Assembly: GCA_030531915.1 (NCBI GenBank)
Contig: JAUNMD010000065.1
Coordinates: 1-5,757 of the forward strand
Source: Pseudomonadota bacterium
GTDB lineage: Bacteria > Pseudomonadota > Alphaproteobacteria > Rs-D84
Length of the DNA stretch: 5,757 bases
Direction: 5' to 3'
The notes under the pieces were generated by a model. That model ran no database searches and was not told the origin of the DNA. It worked only from the letters and a program-made list of their open reading frames with translations. Position 1 is the stretch's first letter, and each line of letters opens with the position of its first letter. Positions 1 through 4,673 of this stretch are shown here, in pieces. The position numbers were made by a program, and so were the translations under genes.

Positions 1-668
1 TACACATCGGGATTTTGCGCCGTACCACGAATCGTTGGGGCATCGGGCGTCATACCACGGGCGCGATTTTCCAAAACCAAATCGTCTGGAATCATTTCAC
101 GTAACACATCATCGCTGATTCTGTCCAGACGGGATTCTTCGTGACTGGTACGGAAACCATCAAAGAAATGCAAGAACGGCACACGTGCGCGCAACGTCGC
201 CGCATGCGCGATTGCCGCCATATCAGACGCCTGTTGCACATTATGACTGGACAATAACGCGAACCCAGTACTGCGCACAGACATAACGTCACTGTGGTCG
301 CCAAAGATTGACAACGCATGTGTTGCCAATGCGCGCGCCGCCACATGCATAACAAACGGTGTCTGTTCGCCGGCGATTTTGTACATATTTGGAATCATCA
401 GCAACAATCCCTGTGACGCGGTGAATGTCGTTGCCAGCGAACCCATCTGCAACGCACCATGCATTGCGCCGGCCGCCCCACCCTCGGACTGCATTTCGAT
501 AATCTGTGGAATTGCACCCCATATGTTTTTCTTGTGCTGGAACGACCATTCGTCCGCCAATTCACCCATAGTGCTGCTGGGGGTGATGGGGTAAATTGCG
601 GCAAAGTCCACACATCTGTATGCAACGTCGGCCGCAGCCCAGTTTCCATCAACAATTAAATTCGCCAT
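1..668 (-). CDS. nifJ: Pyruvate:ferredoxin (flavodoxin) oxidoreductase, N-terminal part (partial)
   Basis: The reverse strand reads an open frame of 222 codons from the ATG at 668-666 to the left edge without a stop. PFOR oxidatively decarboxylates pyruvate to acetyl-CoA and passes electrons to ferredoxin or flavodoxin in the cytoplasm; it is oxygen-sensitive and typical of anaerobes. Visible signatures of the N-terminal (domain I) region are YPITPSSTMGE at residues 26-36, IEMQSEGGAAGAMHG at 57-71, TASQGLLLMIPNMYKIAGE at 83-101, HVAARALATHALSIFGDHSD at 108-127, FFDGFRTSHE at 168-177 and IRGTAQNPDV at 213-222. Thr29, Glu62 and Arg112 align, with a constant offset of two, to Thr31, Glu64 and Arg114 of the Desulfovibrio africanus enzyme, which contact pyruvate or thiamine diphosphate. 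The start is supported by a purine-rich AAGGGAAAGG just upstream. The full family length is about 1,170-1,200 residues, so roughly four fifths lies outside the window. Identity is secure. Confidence 0.96.
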   Translation of the reverse strand, partial: MANLIVDGNWAAADVAYRCVDFAAIYPITPSSTMGELADEWSFQHKKNIWGAIPQIIEMQSEGGAAGAMHGALQMGSLATTFTASQGLLLMIPNMYKIAGEQTPFVMHVAARALATHALSIFGDHSDVMSVRSTGFALLSSHNVQQASDMAAIAHAATLRARVPFLHFFDGFRTSHEESRLDRISDDVLREMIPDDLVLENRARGMTPDAPTIRGTAQNPDV

Positions 669-712
669 GATACCTTTCCCTTGTGTACGTTTTTTGTTTT
701 ATTTCTGGCGAA

Positions 713-741
713 ATCATACCGCGATTTTTAATCCAAGGCAA
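713..741 (-). promoter_or_regulatory. Candidate sigma70 promoter of nifJ
   Basis: On the reverse strand, TTGCCT (741-736) and TATGAT (718-713) are separated by exactly 17 bases, 44 bases upstream of the nifJ ATG. A perfect TATAAT also occurs on this strand at 748-743, but with only a poor -35 match at 17 bases. Either could drive nifJ. This is a consensus match only. Confidence 0.5.
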
Positions 742-761
742 GATTATACTTACATTTAATA

Positions 762-790
762 TTGACAAAATTCATATTTTGTATTACACT
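762..790 (+). promoter_or_regulatory. Sigma70-type promoter of the 166-residue hypothetical gene
   Basis: A perfect TTGACA (762-767) is followed after 17 bases by TACACT (785-790, 4 of 6 matches to TATAAT). Transcription would start near 797, giving a leader of about 30 bases before the ATG at 827. This leader leaves almost no room for a ribosome site before the alternative ATG at 803, which supports 827 as the start. It lies back to back with the nifJ promoter. Confidence 0.65.
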
Positions 791-826
791 ACGTCCCCCA
801 ATATGAAGTCCACAGAGGTATCGATT

Positions 827-1327
827 ATGAAAAACGGAAATATTATAGAGATTTGCCCAGGGTCGTTTCTGGACACAGCGTTTGCCGGCGTTACGCCCGC
901 AAAAACCGAGAATCCATTGACACGCAATGACAACTTTGTCCGTGGCACTGACATTTATATTTTAGATTCATTTGCCAGCAAAACAAAAATGAAAAACGCC
1001 GCATTTGTGCGCCGTATCAAAGATGCCATCGCCGACGCGCGTGACGTTTTAAGTGGCGGATTTATGGACGTAATTCCAACAAATTGGAAAATTGCACGCG
1101 ATTGGAATCGCCCACGTATTGATGTCTATGTAAATTGCCCAGACGCCACACTGACCGACAATGCGCGCGCCGCATTGGCCGAATTGGCACGCGCGGCCGC
1201 CGCGGGCGTAAAAATCACAGTACACGTCACCGGCAATCAATCCAGCGCGATTGCACGTACATTATTGGCAATGGAAAAATTCAGTGCCAACCGCACGTAC
1301 CACCCAACAACCACAAAACAGCGGTAA
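827..1327 (+). CDS. Hypothetical protein, 166 residues, function unknown
   Basis: I do not recognise this protein. The ATG at 827 is chosen because AGAGG (814-818) sits 8 bases upstream and a TTGACA promoter lies at 762-790; an upstream in-frame ATG at 803 and GTG at 683 lack these. There is no signal peptide or obvious membrane segment, so a cytoplasmic location is likely. The C-terminal half shows a strand-helix-strand-helix pattern: PRIDVYVNC (96-104), an alanine-rich helix (about 108-127), VKITVHVTG (128-136) and a helix at about 138-152. This suggests a small alpha/beta fold, but no diagnostic motif is visible. The middle has a basic patch, SKTKMKNAAFVRRIKDA (51-67). The gene stands alone, divergent from nifJ and convergent with the S41 protease gene, and ends in a strong terminator. 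Third-position base use resembles its neighbours, so it looks native. It is probably a lineage-restricted protein. Confidence 0.8.
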   Translation: MKNGNIIEICPGSFLDTAFAGVTPAKTENPLTRNDNFVRGTDIYILDSFASKTKMKNAAFVRRIKDAIADARDVLSGGFMDVIPTNWKIARDWNRPRIDVYVNCPDATLTDNARAALAELARAAAAGVKITVHVTGNQSSAIARTLLAMEKFSANRTYHPTTTKQR

Positions 1328-1339
1328 TAAACAGTGGCA

Positions 1340-1366
1340 AAAAAACGGGGCAACGCCCCGTTTTTT
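1340..1366. terminator. Bidirectional intrinsic terminator
   Basis: A near-perfect 12 bp stem (1340-1351 paired with 1355-1366) has core ACGGGGC/GCCCCGT and a 3-base AAC loop. It is flanked by an A-run on the left and a T-run on the right, so it forms a Rho-independent terminator on both strands. It serves the plus-strand hypothetical gene (stop at 1325-1327) and the minus-strand protease gene, whose TAA at 1367-1365 overlaps the base of the stem. Confidence 0.92.
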
Positions 1367-2774
1367 ATTTCTTTTTATTTTCTAATTTTTTCAGCGTGTC
1401 CGTCGCATCTGTGGGCTTTTCGTCCGATGTACCGTCACATGTTGCCGCGCGTGTTTTTAACTTTGACATTGCGCGCACCATGTCCATACCACGTTGCAAC
1501 TGGTAATCTTGGGCATCTTTTTCTTCGTCAGACAACTCGACCTCTTCGTCATCATCGGATTTCTTGTCTGCCTTCTTTTTTGCGTTTTCATTCTTTAACG
1601 CATTTTTGAAAGACGCCTCTGAATACAAACTTTCACGACGTTCAATGGTTTCAACCTTGCTCTGCAAAACCTCTACGTCTGGGGTAATTCCCTCGTTCTG
1701 GATTGAACGTCCGCTGGGGGTGTAATAGCGCGCGATTGTAATATGAATCGCCGTTCCGTCGCCCAGTGGTTTTTGCTGTTGCACACTGCCCTTGCCGAAA
1801 CTTTGCGATCCCATGACCAACGCACGCCCATTGTCCTGTAATGCGCCCGCGACAATTTCAGACGCCGATGCCGACCCATGGTTTATCAGCACAACGATTG
1901 GTTTACCACCCGTCATATCACCCGATTTCGCCATGGCGCGTTCAATGTCTGCCGCATCTTTGCCACGTGTCGACACAATTTCGCCACCGTCCAAAACCGC
2001 GTCTGCAACATCAATCGCCGCCGTCAGATAGCCCCCCGGGTTATTACGCACGTCAATCACATAACCAATGACGTTTTTCTTTTCCAACTTTTCAATCGCA
2101 TTGCGAAATTCTTTGGCCGTCGTCGCACCAAAGTCCGAAATACGAATATAGCCGATTTTTTCATTCGAATCATCGTCCGCATCGGCAATCGTCTTGTCAT
2201 CAAACTTGACCGATTTCACCTTGATAATCGCGCGTTTCAATGTAACGTCGCGTGCATCTTTGCCATCGGACAAAATGGTCAGTTTCACCTTTGTCCCCGG
2301 ACGCCCTTTCATCTTTTTTACCGCCTGATTCAAGGTCATATCAAACACCAGTTCGCCATCAATGCTGGTGATATAATCGCCGGCCTTGATGCCCGCCTTG
2401 GCCGCGGGGGTATCGTCGATTGGGGATATAACGCGAATTGCGCCACGGTCGCTGGTAACCTGAATGCCCAAGCCCCCAAATTCGCCATACGATTTGTCGT
2501 TAAATTCTTTCAAATCGTCCGCCGACAAATACGACGAATGTGGGTCAAGTGCGCCCAACATACCGTTCATTGCGGCCTCTAACATCTTTTTTTCATCGGC
2601 CTCTTCGACGAAACTGTCGCGCGCGACATCAAACACCAGCGCAAATTTCTGCAACTGTTCATAAATCTGTTCATCGGTCAGGTGTACAACCGGTTCTTCT
2701 TTCTTTGCCTTGCCTGCGGCGATGGCCGTCATCGGCACAGACAACGCCACCAAGACCAAAAATTTCTTTAACAT
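1365..2774 (-). CDS. ctpA: Secreted S41 family C-terminal processing peptidase (CtpA/Prc type) with PDZ domain
   Basis: A complete 469-residue serine protease that trims or degrades cell-envelope proteins from their C-termini in the periplasm. Residues 1-19 form a signal peptide (KK, then FLVLVALSVPMTAIA) with an AIA|A type I cleavage site. DPHSSYL (77-83) is followed by a PDZ domain (about 95-178, GGLGIQV at 100-106) that binds substrate C-termini. The protease core contains VIDVRNNPGG (239-248). The catalytic Ser303 lies in GSASASE, Lys328 in SFGKGSVQ, and Gln332 completes the usual Ser-Lys-Gln set. The TPSGRSIQ.EGITPD motif (about 352-366) closes the conserved region. A tail of about 100 residues follows, with a strongly charged Lys/Asp/Glu segment around 393-422. 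The ATG at 2774 is preferred over an upstream in-frame TTG at 2891 because it starts directly at the signal peptide, with AAGGGG 10 bases upstream. The M23 peptidase gene often found beside ctpA is absent. Confidence 0.95.
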   Translation of the reverse strand: MLKKFLVLVALSVPMTAIAAGKAKKEEPVVHLTDEQIYEQLQKFALVFDVARDSFVEEADEKKMLEAAMNGMLGALDPHSSYLSADDLKEFNDKSYGEFGGLGIQVTSDRGAIRVISPIDDTPAAKAGIKAGDYITSIDGELVFDMTLNQAVKKMKGRPGTKVKLTILSDGKDARDVTLKRAIIKVKSVKFDDKTIADADDDSNEKIGYIRISDFGATTAKEFRNAIEKLEKKNVIGYVIDVRNNPGGYLTAAIDVADAVLDGGEIVSTRGKDAADIERAMAKSGDMTGGKPIVVLINHGSASASEIVAGALQDNGRALVMGSQSFGKGSVQQQKPLGDGTAIHITIARYYTPSGRSIQNEGITPDVEVLQSKVETIERRESLYSEASFKNALKNENAKKKADKKSDDDEEVELSDEEKDAQDYQLQRGMDMVRAMSKLKTRAATCDGTSDEKPTDATDTLKKLENKKK

Positions 2775-2810
2775 TTGTGCTTTTCCCCTTGCCTTTGATA
2801 CAACAGGCAT

Positions 2811-2839
2811 ACCATAAACCAAAAAGACCGCACTCGCAA
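2811..2839 (-). promoter_or_regulatory. Candidate sigma70 promoter of ctpA
   Basis: On the reverse strand, TTGCGA (2839-2834) and TATGGT (2816-2811) are spaced by 17 bases. Each hexamer matches consensus at 4 of 6 positions. Transcription would start near 2804, giving a leader of about 30 bases that carries the AAGGGG ribosome site. This is a moderate match, supported by its spacing and position. Confidence 0.45.
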
Positions 2840-2895
2840 CACGATTTTTTGACTTTTTTGCACAGATTTTACCAAATCCCCAACGCCGCAAACAC

Positions 2896-2925
2896 TTGAC
2901 AAAATAATTTTCTGGGCTATATTAT
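2896..2925 (+). promoter_or_regulatory. Sigma70 promoter of the Fic-kinase operon
   Basis: A perfect TTGACA (2896-2901) is followed by overlapping -10 candidates TATATT (2918-2923, 16-base spacer) and TATTAT (2920-2925, 18-base spacer), each matching 5 of 6 positions. The start site would be near 2930-2932, only about 10 bases before the ATG at 2942. In that short leader, GGTGAT (2933-2938) matches the 3' part of the extended Shine-Dalgarno sequence (complement of the 16S ATCACC end) at the expected distance. Confidence 0.7.
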
Positions 2926-2941
2926 CAATACGGGTGATTAC

Positions 2942-3667
2942 ATGACAAAGACACAAAATTATAAAATTCGTATCGAAGAAAACCGGCAACAGATAACCAA
3001 CATGTTATCTGGGGCGGACACGCACAAGCGGTTGAATAACATCAACTGGCTGCGTCACGAACTGTCATACACCGAACCGCGCACATTATTTTACGTGCCA
3101 TCGCGTGAACAGTTGCCATATCTGGATTACAACAGTATGAAGAATCTGGGCACGGCATACGATTACGTCATTGATAATCCCGATACAATTATTGATATTC
3201 CTGAAATCTGCAAACTGCACAGCGTTTTGTGCACCGGCACACCAATTCAGGGCGGTCTGTTTCGCAACACGTCCAAGGTTCTGGAACTGTACGTTGACGG
3301 CAATCGCATTCACGCCCCAGAATCGTCAGAGATTCCATCAAAACTGAACGAAATCGTGTACAAGTTCAACAACCGCAACGAATGCACATTGACACGCGCG
3401 TTTAACGCACACTATGACCTGATTATGTTACAGCCATTTGATGACTTTAACAAACGCACAGCGCGCCTGATTATGAATTGGTTGCTGATTCAGGGTGGCT
3501 ATCGTCCAATCGTGTTTAACCAACGTTCGGACAAACAGAAATACAAAGATGCCATCGCCGCCAAGGCCGCCGGCAATCACAAAGAATACATACAATACAT
3601 GTCAGCATGCCTGTTGCGCACGCAACGTGAAATCATTGATTTATTAAAGAAATCGCGGGTGCTGTGA
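2942..3667 (+). CDS. Fic-fold protein with altered catalytic motif (His to Gln)
   Basis: A 241-residue cytoplasmic protein with a recognisable Fic core. The expected flap region GLFRNTSKVLELYVDGNRIH (105-124) precedes the core helix AHYDLIMLQPFDDFNKRTAR (156-175). Active Fic AMP-transferases carry HPFx(D/E)GN(G/K)R; here the motif is Q164-P-F-D-D168-F169-N170-K171-R172, so the catalytic His is Gln and the first Gly is Phe, while Asp, Asn, Lys and both Arg (172, 175) remain. The CAG codon is at 3431-3433. His157 is the common structural His seven residues earlier and is not a substitute. Loss of the His should abolish AMPylation by the known mechanism, so this may be a binding or regulatory protein, or may use another chemistry. 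ELSYTEPRTL (40-49) sits where class II Fic proteins have their inhibitory (S/T)xxxE(G/N) helix but fits it poorly. The frame is intact and ends in a TGATG overlap with the kinase gene, suggesting joint function. Confidence 0.88.
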   Translation: MTKTQNYKIRIEENRQQITNMLSGADTHKRLNNINWLRHELSYTEPRTLFYVPSREQLPYLDYNSMKNLGTAYDYVIDNPDTIIDIPEICKLHSVLCTGTPIQGGLFRNTSKVLELYVDGNRIHAPESSEIPSKLNEIVYKFNNRNECTLTRAFNAHYDLIMLQPFDDFNKRTARLIMNWLLIQGGYRPIVFNQRSDKQKYKDAIAAKAAGNHKEYIQYMSACLLRTQREIIDLLKKSRVL

Positions 3668-4587
3668 TGGTAAAGATTAAATCATTGAATCATGGTCGGG
3701 AAACATACGCGGTGTATTACGGCAAAGATTTCGTGCTGAAACGCCCACTGCCCAACATGGGTCAGGCCGCGATGGACGCATGGTTGGCCAAACAGCACAA
3801 GACCCAAACCGCCATTGACCGCATTCGCGCCGTCGGCAACCCACTGTATAACGTGCCCGAAATGCGCTTTATCAACGATGATGAATACCAGATTCTGGAA
3901 GAACGCGCCCCCGGTCAACCACTGGGTCGCGACCTGTACCGCAAATTATCACGTCGCCAGCGTTTTGAAATCATCAACAGTTTGGGCAGTTTTCTGGTCG
4001 ACATGAATGAATCCATGCCGATTGGCGACATAGAAATGCACAAAATCGCCGAAGAATTAAAATTCAACCGCTTGGACAACTTTATTGAAACCAAGATGTC
4101 GAATTGGTTCACCAAGAACGAAGTAATCCAAATGGCGCGCATTCGCGACCAAATCGGCACATTTGAATACCCAACACGTATGGCGTGGTCACATTGCGAC
4201 CTGAACGCGGGTAACGTCCTGTATGACCCCGACACCAGTAAATTGTCATTCATTGATTTTGCAGAGGCCGGATACCGTTTTATCTATCGCGACATATTCG
4301 CATCGTTACAGATTGAATTGAACATATTCAAACAGGTCTATGACGTGTACACCAAAATGCATGCCAAGAATCTGTGGTCTATGCCCAGCGCAAAGAACGA
4401 CAACCTGCGCGACATTATGAAATACCGCATTATGGTCGTATGGCTGAAACGCTTTATCAAGGCAGCCGACGACCTGCGCACAAAACCCCAGAACATCAAG
4501 AGCGAGAATAACAATCTGGAAAAACTGGCATTTATGCGCGAACAACTGGTCAATTTTCAGAATCTGGAACGCCAGTTTCAAAAGTAA
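3667..4587 (+). CDS. APH/choline kinase-fold phosphotransferase
   Basis: A 306-residue cytoplasmic protein of the aminoglycoside phosphotransferase/choline kinase superfamily (protein-kinase-like fold). The N-lobe carries VLKRPLP with the likely ATP-binding Lys25; the hinge is ILEERAPGQPL (76-86). The catalytic loop SHCDLNAGNVLYD (175-187) supplies Asp178 and Asn183, and SFIDFAEAGYRFIYRDI (194-210) supplies the Mg-binding Asp197 (DFG equivalent). All key residues are present, so it is probably an active kinase; the acceptor (choline-like, sugar, aminoglycoside or protein) cannot be told from sequence. The C-terminal part is helical and rich in Lys/Asn/Gln. The ATG at 3667 is preferred because its A is the last base of the upstream stop (TGATG), typical of translational coupling; an in-frame GTG at 3664 would add one residue. 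No strong Shine-Dalgarno sequence precedes it, consistent with reinitiation after the Fic gene. A resistance role is not supported over a metabolic or regulatory one. Confidence 0.88.
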   Translation: MVKIKSLNHGRETYAVYYGKDFVLKRPLPNMGQAAMDAWLAKQHKTQTAIDRIRAVGNPLYNVPEMRFINDDEYQILEERAPGQPLGRDLYRKLSRRQRFEIINSLGSFLVDMNESMPIGDIEMHKIAEELKFNRLDNFIETKMSNWFTKNEVIQMARIRDQIGTFEYPTRMAWSHCDLNAGNVLYDPDTSKLSFIDFAEAGYRFIYRDIFASLQIELNIFKQVYDVYTKMHAKNLWSMPSAKNDNLRDIMKYRIMVVWLKRFIKAADDLRTKPQNIKSENNNLEKLAFMREQLVNFQNLERQFQK

Positions 4588-4592
4588 AAGTT

Positions 4593-4649
4593 CCCCCCCC
4601 ATCGGCCCCCGCAAAATTGATAAATTTTGTGGGCGATTCCTTGGGGGGG
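4593..4649. terminator. Inverted repeat with C8/G7 arms between convergent genes, possible terminator
   Basis: The inner stem is 11 bp (4608-4618 with 4623-4633, one G-U pair on the plus strand) with a GATA loop. Outside it, ATCG (4601-4604) pairs with CGAT (4634-4637), and a run of eight C (4593-4600) can pair with seven G (4643-4649). It lies just after the kinase stop and just after the end of the oppositely oriented LRR gene, the right place for a shared terminator. Neither strand has a proper T-run after the stem, so termination is inferred from position and structure, not from a canonical motif. Confidence 0.45.
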
Positions 4650-4673
4650 TCCGCAGGACGGGGTGTCTCGGGG

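Noticed and set aside
683..826. N-terminal extension of the hypothetical gene to the GTG at 683 or the ATG at 803
   Set aside because: It would place the nifJ and own-gene promoter elements inside coding sequence, and no ribosome site precedes either codon; AGAGG with 8-base spacing precedes 827.
1878..2582. Plus-strand open frame of 234 codons inside the protease gene
   Set aside because: Antisense to a well-conserved S41 protease, with no family resemblance of its own.
2775..2891. Upstream in-frame TTG start for the S41 protease
   Set aside because: It would put 39 residues in front of a clear signal peptide and cover the predicted promoter; the ATG at 2774 has a ribosome site.
3664..3666. 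GTG start for the kinase gene
   Set aside because: Possible, but the ATG at 3667 in the TGATG overlap is the more usual coupled start; the difference is one residue.
3667..4587. Aminoglycoside resistance gene
   Set aside because: Only the general fold and catalytic residues are visible; no subfamily signature or resistance context supports it.
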